Part shown: in pieces, positions 8,660 to 17,594 of the stretch
How the letters are laid out: every line of letters begins with the position of its first letter
Position numbering within the stretch: position 1 is the stretch's first letter
From: Caballeronia sp. SL2Y3
Lineage (GTDB): Bacteria; Pseudomonadota; Gammaproteobacteria; Burkholderiales; Burkholderiaceae
Assembly: GCF_022879575.1 (NCBI RefSeq)
Contig: NZ_CP084260.1
Location: 2,294,001 to 2,358,000, forward strand
Direction: 5' to 3'
Length of the DNA stretch: 64,000 bases
Notes under the pieces: model-generated
What the model was told of the DNA's origin: nothing
Seen by the model: the letters and a program-made list of their open reading frames with translations, nothing else
The model's database searches: none
Made by a program: the position numbers and the translations under genes

Positions 8660-9256
8660 TCATGCCGCCGCGGGCGCGACGGCCGCGCGCGGCGACTGAT
8701 CGCAGAACGCGAGCACGTCGCCGAGATAGTCCGCGAAGTCGCTGATCGCGTGGTTGCTGCCTTGAATCAACGTGGTGCGCACGCCGGGATAGCGCGCGAG
8801 CATCGTGCGGTAGTCGATCACTTCGTCGCCGGTCGCGGCAATCAGAAAGTATCGCTCGGGGCGCGTGATGGCATCGACGGCGAGCGCGCGCAGTTCGTCC
8901 AGATGGCGCGGCAATACGGTGATGCTGCCGCCGCCGTGCCACAACGGCTGTTCGCCCAAGTACGCGCTCAGGTCCGATTGCGGCACCACGGCGGGATTGA
9001 GGAGCACCGCGCGCCAGCCGTGCTTTTCCGCGAGATAGGTCGCGTAATAGCCCCCGAGCGAACTGCCGACGACGGTGACATCGTCCGACGCCGTGCTCGC
9101 GATGGTTTCCGCCAGCGCGATGGCGTCGCACGGAGAGACGGGCAACACCGGGCACTGCCATTCGCTCAACCGGCCGAGTTCCGCGAGGCGGGCGCGCATG
9201 GCGCGCGCCTTGAACGATTGGGGAGACGAGCGAAAGCCGTGCAGGTAGAGGATCAC
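8660..9256 (-). CDS. YqiA/YcfP-like alpha/beta hydrolase (esterase)
   Basis: A 198-residue small alpha/beta hydrolase of the YqiA/UPF0227 type. The oxyanion-loop motif LYLHGFRSSP starts at residue 4, the nucleophile elbow is GSSLGGYYAT, a catalytic Asp lies in TGDEVIDY and the His in GSNHAISDF. The start is a GTG at 9256 whose last two bases are shared with the mpl stop (GTGA overlap); no ATG exists near the conserved N-terminus. The natural substrate is unknown. Coupling with mpl is usual in Burkholderia, with no evidence that the esterase acts on cell wall. Confidence 0.82.
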   Translation of the reverse strand: MILYLHGFRSSPQSFKARAMRARLAELGRLSEWQCPVLPVSPCDAIALAETIASTASDDVTVVGSSLGGYYATYLAEKHGWRAVLLNPAVVPQSDLSAYLGEQPLWHGGGSITVLPRHLDELRALAVDAITRPERYFLIAATGDEVIDYRTMLARYPGVRTTLIQGSNHAISDFADYLGDVLAFCDQSPRAAVAPAAA

Positions 9257-10668
9257 GCGGGGCCTCGTGTCGTGGTGCCGGAGGGACGCGCGGAAAGCGC
9301 GTCCAGCAGTTTCTGATGCACGCCGCCGAACCCGCCGTTGCTCATGACGAGCACGTGGTCGCCGGGGCGCGCGGCGGCGGCGACCGCCTTCACGAGCGGT
9401 TCGATTTCGTCGAAGGCGTGCGCCTTGTCGCCGAGCGGGGACAGCGCCTCCGCCAGATTCCAGCCGAGCTTGTCGCGGCCTTCGCGCGCGCCATAGCCGA
9501 AGACGAGGTCCGCGCCGGCGAGGCTCGCGGGCAATTGCGCCTTCATCGTGCCGAGCTTCATCGTGTTCGAGCGGGGTTCGAGCACGGCCAGAATGCGCGC
9601 GTGACCCGAATCGCCGATGCGCGTGCGCAGTCCCGCCACCGTGGTTTCGATGGCGGTCGGATGGTGCGCGAAGTCGTCGTAGACAGTCACGCCGTCGACG
9701 CTGCCCTTCACTTCCATGCGCCGCTTCACGTTGCGAAAGCTCGCGAGCGACTTCGCCGCCTGCGCCGCCGGCACGCCGACCGAGCGCGCCGCCGCGATGG
9801 CCGCCAGCGCATTCATGCGATTGTGCTCGCCCTGCACTTGCCAGTCGACCACGCCCTGCCGCTCGCCCTGCCAGTAGACAGCGAACTGTTCGTCGACGGT
9901 CGCGCCGTCCTCGGCGGGCAGCGCCTGCCAGCCGCCGTCCACGCCGAAGCGCTCGACGCCCGACCAGCAGCCGCGCGACAGCACGCGTTCGAGCGCCGCC
10001 TCGCGCCCGTTCGTGACGATGCGGCCCACGCCCGGCACCGTGCGCACGAGGTGATGAAATTGCGTCTCGATAGCCGCGAGATCCGGGAAGATATCGGCGT
10101 GATCGAACTCCAGATTGTTCAGCACCGCCGTGCGCGGGCGGTAGTGAACGAACTTCGACCGCTTGTCGAAGAAGGCGGTGTCGTACTCGTCGGCTTCGAT
10201 TACGAAGAAGCTCGAATCCGTCAAACGCGCGGAAATGCCGAAGTTGAGCGGCACGCCGCCGATCAAAAAGCCCGGATTCATGCCGGCGTCTTCCAGCAGC
10301 CACGCGAGCATGGAACTGGTCGTGGTCTTGCCGTGCGTGCCCGCGACCGCCAGCACCCATTTGCCCGCGAGCACATGCTCACCGAGCCATTGCGGGCCCG
10401 ACGTGTACGGCAGGCCGCGGTCGAGAATGGCTTCCATCAGCGGATTGCCGCGCGACACCACATTGCCGACGACGAAGAGATCCGGCGCGAGTTCGATCTG
10501 CTCGGCCCCGAAGCCCTCGATCAGTTCGATGCCTTGAGCTTCGAGCTGGGTGCTCATCGGCGGATAGACGCCGGCGTCGCAGCCGGTGACCTTGTGTCCG
10601 GCCTCGCGCGCCAGGACGGCGAGACCGCCCATGAAGGTGCCGCAGATGCCGAGGATGTGGATGTGCAT
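9253..10668 (-). CDS. mpl: UDP-N-acetylmuramate:L-alanyl-gamma-D-glutamyl-meso-diaminopimelate ligase
   Basis: A 471-residue Mur-ligase that joins recycled murein tripeptide to UDP-MurNAc. The Rossmann motif HILGICGTFMGGLAVLA is at the N-terminus and the ATP loop [15 protein letters not shown] at about 100-114; VYDDFAHHPTAIE near 330 is the typical Mpl/MurC signature. The ATG at 10668 begins the conserved MHIHILGICGT sequence; upstream in-frame codons are Arg-rich and not conserved. The gene heads a run with the esterase. It matters that ampD, which feeds the same murein recycling pathway, is decayed at about 29606-30380. Confidence 0.93.
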   Translation of the reverse strand: MHIHILGICGTFMGGLAVLAREAGHKVTGCDAGVYPPMSTQLEAQGIELIEGFGAEQIELAPDLFVVGNVVSRGNPLMEAILDRGLPYTSGPQWLGEHVLAGKWVLAVAGTHGKTTTSSMLAWLLEDAGMNPGFLIGGVPLNFGISARLTDSSFFVIEADEYDTAFFDKRSKFVHYRPRTAVLNNLEFDHADIFPDLAAIETQFHHLVRTVPGVGRIVTNGREAALERVLSRGCWSGVERFGVDGGWQALPAEDGATVDEQFAVYWQGERQGVVDWQVQGEHNRMNALAAIAAARSVGVPAAQAAKSLASFRNVKRRMEVKGSVDGVTVYDDFAHHPTAIETTVAGLRTRIGDSGHARILAVLEPRSNTMKLGTMKAQLPASLAGADLVFGYGAREGRDKLGWNLAEALSPLGDKAHAFDEIEPLVKAVAAAARPGDHVLVMSNGGFGGVHQKLLDALSARPSGTTTRGPA

Positions 10669-10880
10669 AAAGCGTGTCGCGCCGCGCGGGCGATGGAGTG
10701 CGGAAAACTGGAACGGCGCACCACGAACAAAAGCCGTGCGGGAGTGCGCCCGGAGGCGCATATTGTAACCGAGCGCGCCCGCCGCCCTTACGCCACGCCT
10801 GCACTTCTGCCGCGCCGGCGCGCCTTGCCGGGCCCGCCCGGCGCGCCGGGCCCCGAGACGTTATCTAGTATGATGCCCCC

Positions 10881-11537
10881 ATGGTTCGCAAATCACATAT
10901 CGATCCGCAGCGCGTGCGCGAGGAAATCGCGATCGCGGCCGCGAGAATGATCGCCGAAGACGGTCTCGACTACTCCACCGCCAAGCGCAAGGCAGCGCGG
11001 CTCGTGGTGGGCGAAAGCAAGATCGGCGGCGAGTTTTTGCCCGACAACGATCAGATCGAAGAGGAAATCCGCGAATATCAGGCGATTTTCCAGAGCGACA
11101 GCCAGCCCGCCGTGCTGCGCCGCATGCGCGAGACCGCGCTCGAATGGATGGAGCGCCTGAAGCCCTACGATCCGTATCTGACCGGCGCGGTGCTCAACGG
11201 CACGGCGGGCGAGCATTCGGATATCCATCTGCAATGCTTCTGCGACAACCCGAAGGAAGTCGCGATCTATCTGCTCAACGCCAATATTCAATACGACGTC
11301 TCCGAGACGCGGCACTTCGCGGGGCGCGGTTATGTGGAGACATTGAGCTTTCTGCATCGCCTGCGCGGCGAGGAGCCGATCGGCGTTCACATCGCGCTCT
11401 ACAACACCGTGGATCTGCGCGGCGCGGTGCGCGCCGACGGACGCGGCCGGCTCGCCCGCGCGAACGCCGCCGCCGTGCGCGCGCTGCTCGATCAATCCGA
11501 CGATCCGGATCGCCCGCCGCTTTACATCGGCGAGTGA
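10881..11537 (+). CDS. Conserved protein with nucleotidyltransferase-like motif, unknown function
   Basis: A 218-residue protein divergent from mpl. The first 60 residues are helical and charged (KSHIDPQRVREEIAIAAARMIAE-type), and residues 106-118 read NGTAGEHSDIHLQ, which resembles the G-[GS]-xx-G-xxSD-x-D active-site turn of nucleotidyltransferase-fold proteins, with His in place of the second Asp. A later HIALYN strand could hold a third position. Homologues in Burkholderia are often labelled 'UDP-N-acetylmuramate-alanine ligase', but no Mur ligase motif is present, so that name is not supported. It is followed 29 bases later by the thioredoxin-like gene. Function is unknown. Confidence 0.7.
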   Translation: MVRKSHIDPQRVREEIAIAAARMIAEDGLDYSTAKRKAARLVVGESKIGGEFLPDNDQIEEEIREYQAIFQSDSQPAVLRRMRETALEWMERLKPYDPYLTGAVLNGTAGEHSDIHLQCFCDNPKEVAIYLLNANIQYDVSETRHFAGRGYVETLSFLHRLRGEEPIGVHIALYNTVDLRGAVRADGRGRLARANAAAVRALLDQSDDPDRPPLYIGE

Positions 11538-11566
11538 AACGGCGGGACGCTTCCAATCTCACCTCC

Positions 11567-12106
11567 ATGAACAGCACACGTATCTTCGCGGCCCTGGCGG
11601 TCGCCATCGCCGCGACAGTCGGCGGCTTCTACGCAGGTCATCTGTTTACCGGCAACGACACCGAAGCCGCGACGCAGCCGAACAGCAACGCCGTCGATCA
11701 ACTGTGGAAGACCACGCCGCCCGCCGCGTCCGGGACATCGCAACCGCTCGCGGCGTACAAGGGCAAACCGGTCGTGGTGAATTTCTGGGCGTCGTGGTGC
11801 GGACCGTGCGTCAAGGAAATGCCGACGCTCTCCGCCTTGCAGCGCGAATATCAGAAGAAGGGCATCACATTCATCGGGCTCGGCGTCGACAGCGAGAAGA
11901 ACGTCAACGATTTCCTAAAGAAAGTCCCGGTCGACTATCCGGTCTACGTCACGGGCTTCGGTGGCGCGGACCTTGCGCGCAGCTTCGGCAACAACGCGGG
12001 CGGGCTGCCGTTCACCGTGGTCATCGACAGCAAGGGCACGGTTCGGTCGACGAAGCTTGGAGAAGTCAACGAAGGCGAACTGCGTCACACCCTCGACGCG
12101 CTGTAA
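11567..12106 (+). CDS. TlpA-family thiol-disulfide reductase, membrane anchored
   Basis: A 179-residue thioredoxin-fold protein tethered to the periplasmic face by an N-terminal hydrophobic segment (residues 5-27). The redox site is NFWASWCGPCVKEMP with Cys78 and Cys81, and the cis-proline region is GGLPFTVVIDSKG. It probably keeps periplasmic thiols reduced, for example for cytochrome c maturation or oxidative repair; the partner is not indicated. In related genomes it often precedes aroQ and accB, but here a 449-base gap follows. Confidence 0.85.
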   Translation: MNSTRIFAALAVAIAATVGGFYAGHLFTGNDTEAATQPNSNAVDQLWKTTPPAASGTSQPLAAYKGKPVVVNFWASWCGPCVKEMPTLSALQREYQKKGITFIGLGVDSEKNVNDFLKKVPVDYPVYVTGFGGADLARSFGNNAGGLPFTVVIDSKGTVRSTKLGEVNEGELRHTLDAL

Positions 12107-12555
12107 AAATTCGCTGCGGGTTCGGCTGAAGTTCGCAGGATTAAACAGCGAGTTGGCGTCGGATTGCTGTAACTTGTCTGTTTCGCTGCGATAATGTCGG
12201 ACCGCGCGCGGGAACGAGCACCGTCTGTCGCGCTGTAAAACTAGACAAAATTCTCTAAACGGCGCTAAAGTGCGCCGAATTCCGCACAACCCGAAGCGAC
12301 CATGACTATTCCGCCGGTGCAGCAAGGCCACGCAGCCGCCCGTTTAGCCGCCCGCGAAAGCGGCGCTGGCCGAGCCACCGCGCGCCATACGACAGGTCGC
12401 CACGCCGCCAGTTTCGCCGCGGGCGCGCTGCGCCGCACTCCTGCGCGCACCGGATGATGGCCGCGCCGGCACGCGGCTGACGCTCAGAACACACCCACAA
12501 ATCAAGTCAAGCACCGGGCAGTCCCGGTCTCCAAGTATTGAAAGGGGATTTTTCG
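12107..12555 (+). promoter_or_regulatory. Long leader region upstream of accB with promoter and hairpin; no aroQ
   Basis: This 449-base gap contains a GATAAT -10 candidate at 12190-12195 (with a poor -35), a 6-bp perfect stem-loop CGGCGC/GCGCCG at 12260-12277, and an unconvincing 51-codon frame at 12302-12457 that is rich in Ala, Arg and His and lacks a ribosome binding site. I could not recognise any stretch of a type II 3-dehydroquinate dehydratase (aroQ), which I would expect here in many relatives. The leader probably carries the accBC promoter. Confidence 0.45.
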
Positions 12556-13029
12556 ATGGACCTTCGTAAACTGAAAACGCTGATCGACCTCGTCTCGGAA
12601 TCCGGCATCTCGGAGCTGGAAGTGACGGAGGGCGAAGGCAAGGTTCGCATCGTCAAGAACGCGGCGCCCGTCTATATGCAGGCGCCGCAGCAGTACGCGC
12701 CGCAAGTGCAGGCGCAAGCCGCGCCGAGCGCATCGGCATCGGGCGATGCCGGCGCGAGCGCTGGCGCCGCCGCGAGCGCCGCCGCGCCGCAGGGCCACGT
12801 CGTGACCTCGCCGATGGTCGGCTCGTTCTACCGCGCGCCGTCGCCGGGCGCCGATCCTTTCGTGCAGGTCGGCGAGACGGTCAAGGAAGGCCAGACGCTG
12901 TGCATCATCGAAGCCATGAAGTTGCTGAACGAGATCGAATCGGACAAGTCCGGCGTCGTAAAGGAAATTCTTGTCGAGAACGGTCAGGCGGTCGAGTACG
13001 GCCAGCCGCTCTTCGTGATCGGCGACTGA
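12556..13029 (+). CDS. accB: Biotin carboxyl carrier protein of acetyl-CoA carboxylase
   Basis: A 157-residue carrier subunit that holds the biotin shuttled between biotin carboxylase and carboxyltransferase in the first step of fatty acid synthesis. The biotinylated lysine is Lys122 in [10 protein letters not shown]. Residues 1-40 form the conserved helical N-terminus ([13 protein letters not shown]) and an Ala/Ser/Gln/Pro-rich linker covers about 40-80. The start at 12556 follows AAAGGGGA; an upstream ATG six codons earlier would precede this site and is less likely. accC follows after 151 bases. Confidence 0.95.
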   Translation: MDLRKLKTLIDLVSESGISELEVTEGEGKVRIVKNAAPVYMQAPQQYAPQVQAQAAPSASASGDAGASAGAAASAAAPQGHVVTSPMVGSFYRAPSPGADPFVQVGETVKEGQTLCIIEAMKLLNEIESDKSGVVKEILVENGQAVEYGQPLFVIGD

Positions 13030-13180
13030 GCGCGTCGGGCCGTGCGCCGGACGCCTCGCTCCGGTCTGCCCGGCTTCACCGCGCCGGCGCGCGCCATCCG
13101 CAAGCATCCGGACGCGCGCGCCGCCGATTCGAATCCCGAGGGCCGCTCGCGCGTGCCCGTTGATGAGCCGACCCACTGCC

Positions 13181-14548
13181 ATGTTTGAAAAAATCCTCAT
13201 TGCGAACCGCGGCGAAATCGCGCTTCGCATCCAGCGCGCGTGCCGCGAACTGGGCGTCAAGACAGTCGTCGTCTATTCAGAGGCCGACAAGGAAGCGAAG
13301 TACGTGAAGCTCGCCGACGAAGCCGTCTGCATCGGACCGGCACCGTCGAATCTGTCGTATCTGAACATGCCCGCGCTCATCAGCGCGGCCGAAGTCACCG
13401 ACGCCGAAGCCATCCATCCCGGCTACGGCTTTCTTTCCGAGAACGCGGATTTTGCCGAGCGCGTCGAGCAATCGGGTTTCACGTTCATCGGCCCGCGTCC
13501 GGAAACCATTCGCCTGATGGGCGACAAGGTCACGGCCAAGCAAACCATGATCAAGACCGGCGTGCCGTGCGTGCCGGGTTCGGAAGGCGCGTTGCCGGAA
13601 GATCCGAAGGAGATCGTGAAGATTGCGCGCGCGGTCGGCTATCCCGTCATCATCAAGGCGGCGGGCGGCGGCGGCGGGCGCGGCATGCGCGTGGTCCATA
13701 CCGAAGCGGCGCTCGTCAACGCGGTGAACATGACGCGCGAAGAAGCGGGCCGTGCGTTCGGCAACCCGCAGGTCTACATGGAGAAGTTCCTGGAGAACCC
13801 GCGGCATATCGAGATTCAGGTGCTGTCGGATTCGTTCCGCAACGCGCTGTGGCTCGGCGAGCGCGACTGCTCCATGCAGCGCCGCCACCAGAAGGTGATC
13901 GAAGAAGCACCGGCGCCGGGCATCGCTCGGCGTCTGATCGACCGCATCGGCGATCGTTGCGCCGAAGCGTGCAAGAAGATGGGCTATCTCGGCGCGGGCA
14001 CGTTCGAATTCCTGTACGAGAACAACGAGTTCTACTTCATCGAGATGAACACGCGCGTGCAGGTCGAGCATCCGGTGACGGAGCTGATCACGGGCGTCGA
14101 TATCGTGCAGGAACAGATTCGCATTGCCGCCGGCGAAAAGCTCACGCTGCGCCAGAAGGACATTCAGTTCCGCGGCCACGCGATCGAATGCCGCATCAAC
14201 GCGGAAGATCCGTTCAAGTTCACGCCGTCGCCGGGACGCATCACGTCGTGGCACGCGGCGGGCGGCCCGGGCATTCGGGTGGACTCGCACGCGTACAACG
14301 GCTACTTCGTCCCGCCGAACTACGATTCGATGATCGGCAAGCTGATCTCGTACGGCGCGACGCGCGAACAGGCGATCAACCGTATGCGCATCGCGTTGTC
14401 GGAAATGGTCGTGGAAGGCATCTCGACCAACATTCCGCTGCACCGCGAACTGATGATCGACGCGAAGTTCGTCGAAGGCGGCACGAGCATCCATTACCTC
14501 GAAAACAAGCTCGCCGCGCGTCAGGCGGCGGTGGCCGAAGAGTCGTAA
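13181..14548 (+). CDS. accC: Biotin carboxylase subunit of acetyl-CoA carboxylase
   Basis: A 455-residue ATP-grasp enzyme that carboxylates the biotin on AccB. The N-terminus [17 protein letters not shown] is the standard start, which decides for the ATG at 13181 over one at 13160. The glycine-rich ATP loop [12 protein letters not shown] is at about 159-170 and the [14 protein letters not shown] signature lies near 288-301. Length matches E. coli AccC (449). It forms an operon with accB and prmA; prmA starts 24 bases after it. Confidence 0.97.
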   Translation: MFEKILIANRGEIALRIQRACRELGVKTVVVYSEADKEAKYVKLADEAVCIGPAPSNLSYLNMPALISAAEVTDAEAIHPGYGFLSENADFAERVEQSGFTFIGPRPETIRLMGDKVTAKQTMIKTGVPCVPGSEGALPEDPKEIVKIARAVGYPVIIKAAGGGGGRGMRVVHTEAALVNAVNMTREEAGRAFGNPQVYMEKFLENPRHIEIQVLSDSFRNALWLGERDCSMQRRHQKVIEEAPAPGIARRLIDRIGDRCAEACKKMGYLGAGTFEFLYENNEFYFIEMNTRVQVEHPVTELITGVDIVQEQIRIAAGEKLTLRQKDIQFRGHAIECRINAEDPFKFTPSPGRITSWHAAGGPGIRVDSHAYNGYFVPPNYDSMIGKLISYGATREQAINRMRIALSEMVVEGISTNIPLHRELMIDAKFVEGGTSIHYLENKLAARQAAVAEES

Positions 14549-14571
14549 AGCGCATTGGCAGAGAAACGAGC

Positions 14572-15474
14572 ATGAGTTACCGGGAACTGATCGCCGAGCT
14601 GGACCGCGAGCACGCGGAGGCGCTGTCGGATGCGCTGCTGGACATGGGCGCGCTCTCGGTGTCCGTCGAGGACGCCGATGCCGACACGCCCGACGAGCAG
14701 CCGCTCTTCGGCGAGCCCGGGCTCACGCCCGAGCGCAGCGCATGGAAGCGTTCGCGCGTGGTCGCGCTGCTCGGCCAGGACGCGGACCCGGCCGTGCTGC
14801 TCGCCGCAGCGTCCAACGACATCGGCCTGAAAGCGACGCCCGCGTTCTCGGTGCGTGAAGTCGAGGAGCACGACTGGGTGCGTCTGACGCAGGCGCAGTT
14901 CGATCCGATCGCCATCGGCGAGCGCATCTGGGTCGTGCCGTCGTGGCACGACGCGCCCGATCCCGACGCCCTCGTGCTCGAACTCGATCCGGGCCTCGCG
15001 TTCGGCACCGGTAGCCATCCGACCACGCGTTTGTGCATGGAGTGGCTGGAGCAATCGGTGCAGCCGGGGCAGTCGCTGCTCGACTATGGCTGCGGCTCCG
15101 GCATCCTCGCCATTCTCGCGAAGAAGTGCGGCGCGAATCCGGTTTATGGCATCGACATCGACCCGCAAGCGGTCGAGTCCGCGCGCCAGAACAGCGAGCG
15201 CAATCACGCGGACGTCACCTACGGCCTGCCCGACGACTGCCCCGCCGGAGAGTTCGATATCGTCGTCGCCAATATCCTCTCCAATCCGCTGAAGCTCATG
15301 GCCTCGATGCTCGCCGCCAAGGTGAAGCCGGGCGGGCGCATCGCGCTGTCGGGCATCCTCGCGCGCCAGGCCGACGAGGTCGCGGCGGTCTATGCGAAGT
15401 GGATCGACATCGGCGTCTGGCGCGAGCACGAAGGCTGGGTGTGCCTTGCCGGAACGCGGCGCGAAAGCCTTTAG
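14572..15474 (+). CDS. prmA: Ribosomal protein L11 methyltransferase
   Basis: A 300-residue SAM-dependent methyltransferase that trimethylates ribosomal protein L11. The SAM motif [14 protein letters not shown] lies at about 165-177, the linker [15 protein letters not shown] precedes it, and [10 protein letters not shown] is the NxL/P-type catalytic motif of the family. The ATG at 14572 starts the conserved [10 protein letters not shown]. It is coupled to accC in many betaproteobacteria. Confidence 0.95.
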   Translation: MSYRELIAELDREHAEALSDALLDMGALSVSVEDADADTPDEQPLFGEPGLTPERSAWKRSRVVALLGQDADPAVLLAAASNDIGLKATPAFSVREVEEHDWVRLTQAQFDPIAIGERIWVVPSWHDAPDPDALVLELDPGLAFGTGSHPTTRLCMEWLEQSVQPGQSLLDYGCGSGILAILAKKCGANPVYGIDIDPQAVESARQNSERNHADVTYGLPDDCPAGEFDIVVANILSNPLKLMASMLAAKVKPGGRIALSGILARQADEVAAVYAKWIDIGVWREHEGWVCLAGTRRESL

Positions 15475-15535
15475 AATAGCGCCATCGTCACCGTTTCGGC
15501 CGTGAGGCCGCTGGCACTTTCCACTGGCACTTCCT

Positions 15536-16861
15536 ATGGCGCTGGCTACCCGCTGCCCACACTGCGAAACCGTATTCAAGCTCGATCCGCATCTGCTCGC
15601 GCCGCATGACGGGCGGGTGCGTTGCGGCCATTGCCAGGAAATTTTCGACGCCGCTCATCATCGGTTCCAGTTGCCGGACGAGTCGGCCGAGGCCGACGAA
15701 GCGCAGCACGCCGCGCTGATCGACGATGAAGTTGCGGTCGGGCCTTCGACGTTCTCGTCGTCGAAGAAGGAAGCCACGAGCGTGCCGCCCACGCTGGCAG
15801 TGCCGCGTCAGCTCGATCTCGGCAACAAGCCGGCCGCGAAGCCCTTCTCGCCTGCGGCGAAAGAAGACAACGATCCGACCGTGCATGCGAACGCGCCGGC
15901 GTTCGCGAGCGCGTCGATGCCGCCGCCGCCCGAACGCAATGGGCCCCGCAACGTGCCGCGCAAGGACGCCGCGAACGAACCCGATGCCGAGCCTGTCGTC
16001 GAACCGGTGCCGCTCGGCCGGGTGAAGCCGGTCGCCGTGTCCGGTGCGCCGCTCAACGACGACGCATCCGCGCCGCCCGTCAGAAGCGAAGCGCCGAGGC
16101 GGCCGGAACCCGCTCCGCCGCCCTCGCGCTTCGTCGATCCGCTCGACGACCGCGCGGAGCCTTTCATCGGTCCGGCGCAAAGGCGGCCAGAACCGCCGCG
16201 CGCGCGCCCCGCCGCTACCCCGACGCCGGCCCCGGCTCCGGCTTCTGCATGGGACGAGGACGAACCCGGCTTCGGCGCACGGCCGTCCGGTCTCGGCACC
16301 GCCCACCCGCCGAGCGCCAACGAAGCGTTTCCGGTCACGCGAGAACCGCGTATGGAGACGACGCAACCGGCCAAGCCTGCGCGCAAGGGCTTGCGTGCGC
16401 TCGGTATCGTCATTGCAGTCTTGCTCGCGCTGCTGCTCCTGGTCCAGTTCGCGTGGTGGCAACGCGAAGCGATCATGGTGAATGTCCCCGGCTCCCACTC
16501 GTTCTACGTCAATATCTGCGACCAGATCGGCTGCACGATTTCGCCGCCGCGCTACATCTCCGGTTTGCAGATCGAGAGTTCCGGCCTGCGTCAGGTGGAC
16601 GGCCCGCACAAGCTCGAACTGAAGCTCATGCTGCGCAACCGCTCAGACGTCGCGCTCGCCTATCCGGCGCTCGAACTCACGCTGCTCGACGACAAGAGCG
16701 ACGTCGCCATTCGCCGCGTGCTGTGGCCGCAGGATTACGCGCGACCGGGTACGATATTCGCCATCGGCCTTCCGCCGCAAAGCGCGCAACCGGTCGTCGT
16801 CCGGCTCGATACGGGCGATGCCGTCGCCGCGAATTACCGGGTGCAGGTCTTCTATCCGTGA
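15536..16861 (+). CDS. Zinc-ribbon and DUF3426 membrane protein
   Basis: A 441-residue protein with an MJ0042-type zinc ribbon at the N-terminus (CPHC at 8-11 and CGHC at 31-34), a long Pro/Ala/Arg-rich linker (about 60-280), one transmembrane segment near 285-308 (LGIVIAVLLALLLLVQFAWW) and a C-terminal DUF3426 domain. The linker is low complexity and expected to be disordered. This is the usual neighbour of prmA in Burkholderia. Its role is not known; membrane-linked sensing of metal or redox state is only a guess. Confidence 0.85.
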   Translation: MALATRCPHCETVFKLDPHLLAPHDGRVRCGHCQEIFDAAHHRFQLPDESAEADEAQHAALIDDEVAVGPSTFSSSKKEATSVPPTLAVPRQLDLGNKPAAKPFSPAAKEDNDPTVHANAPAFASASMPPPPERNGPRNVPRKDAANEPDAEPVVEPVPLGRVKPVAVSGAPLNDDASAPPVRSEAPRRPEPAPPPSRFVDPLDDRAEPFIGPAQRRPEPPRARPAATPTPAPAPASAWDEDEPGFGARPSGLGTAHPPSANEAFPVTREPRMETTQPAKPARKGLRALGIVIAVLLALLLLVQFAWWQREAIMVNVPGSHSFYVNICDQIGCTISPPRYISGLQIESSGLRQVDGPHKLELKLMLRNRSDVALAYPALELTLLDDKSDVAIRRVLWPQDYARPGTIFAIGLPPQSAQPVVVRLDTGDAVAANYRVQVFYP

Positions 16862-16892
16862 CCGGATAGCGGCGCGAGCGCCCGGCTTTTCA
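16862..16892 (+). terminator. Possible terminator after the prmA-DUF3426 genes
   Basis: A compact hairpin GGCGC-GA-GCGCC (16871-16882) extended by flanking CCGG/CGG pairs is followed by CTTTTC. It lies just past the stop at 16861. The T run is short, so termination may be partial. Confidence 0.45.
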
Positions 16893-16963
16893 AGACGCGA
16901 CCCGGCAGCAAGAGCCGGTCGCACAGTTCCCGTCAGCATCTGACACATCCTCTGGAGCGCAAC

Positions 16964-17464
16964 ATGAGTCAAGTTACCCTCGGCGGCAACCCGATCGAAG
17001 TCAGCGGCACGTTCCCGAGCGAAGGACAGCAAGCGCCCGCGTTCACGCTCGTCGGCGCGGATCTCGGCGATATCACGCTCGCGAGCTTCGCGGGCAAGCG
17101 CAAGGTGCTGAACATCGTGCCGAGCCTCGACACGCCCACGTGCGCCACGTCGACGCGCAAGTTCAACGAAGCGGCCGGCAAGCTGGACAACACCGTGGTG
17201 CTCGTCGTTTCGGGCGACCTGCCGTTCGCGGCCAAGCGCTTCTGCACGACGGAAGGTCTCGCCAACGTGGTGACGGCATCGACGTTCCGCGGTCGCGAGT
17301 TCGCGCAGTCCTACGGCGTCGACGTGACGAGCGGCCCGCTCAAAGGGCTGACCGCGCGCGCGGTCGTCGTGCTGGACGAGAACGACAAGGTGCTGCACGC
17401 CGAGCTCGTGCCGGAAATCAAGAACGAGCCGAACTACGATTCGGCGCTCGCCGCCCTGAAGTAA
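16964..17464 (+). CDS. tpx: Thiol peroxidase (lipid hydroperoxide reductase)
   Basis: A 166-residue atypical two-cysteine peroxiredoxin of the Tpx type that reduces hydroperoxides with thioredoxin. The peroxidatic Cys60 is in [14 protein letters not shown] and the resolving Cys94 in [11 protein letters not shown], spaced as in E. coli Tpx (61/95). The start ATG is preceded by TCTGGAGCG. No leader peptide is visible, so a cytoplasmic location is likely. It is transcribed alone or with the following kinase gene, 130 bases away. Confidence 0.95.
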   Translation: MSQVTLGGNPIEVSGTFPSEGQQAPAFTLVGADLGDITLASFAGKRKVLNIVPSLDTPTCATSTRKFNEAAGKLDNTVVLVVSGDLPFAAKRFCTTEGLANVVTASTFRGREFAQSYGVDVTSGPLKGLTARAVVVLDENDKVLHAELVPEIKNEPNYDSALAALK

Positions 17465-17474
17465 AGTGCATCGA

Positions 17475-17547
17475 CGGACCGCTGCGGCGGTCCGCATACG
17501 GGGCGCGGCGGTCTTTCGGTTCGACCGATGCCCACACCGCCGCGCGC
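17475..17547 (+). other. Two hairpins between tpx and the PfkB kinase gene
   Basis: A perfect 8-bp stem CGGACCGC/GCGGTCCG with a 4-base loop (17475-17494) is followed by a longer imperfect stem GGCGCGGCGGT/ACCGCCGCGCGCC at about 17502-17547. Neither has a T tract. They could end tpx transcription or attenuate read-through; the function is not clear. Confidence 0.4.
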
Positions 17548-17594
17548 CGTATGCGCCAACCTTTCCCCGCGCCTAACCAATAAGGACGTTCGCC

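Noticed and set aside
12302-12457. 51-codon frame in the accB leader
   Set aside because: Ala/Arg/His-rich composition, no ribosome binding site and no family; noted in the leader entry only.
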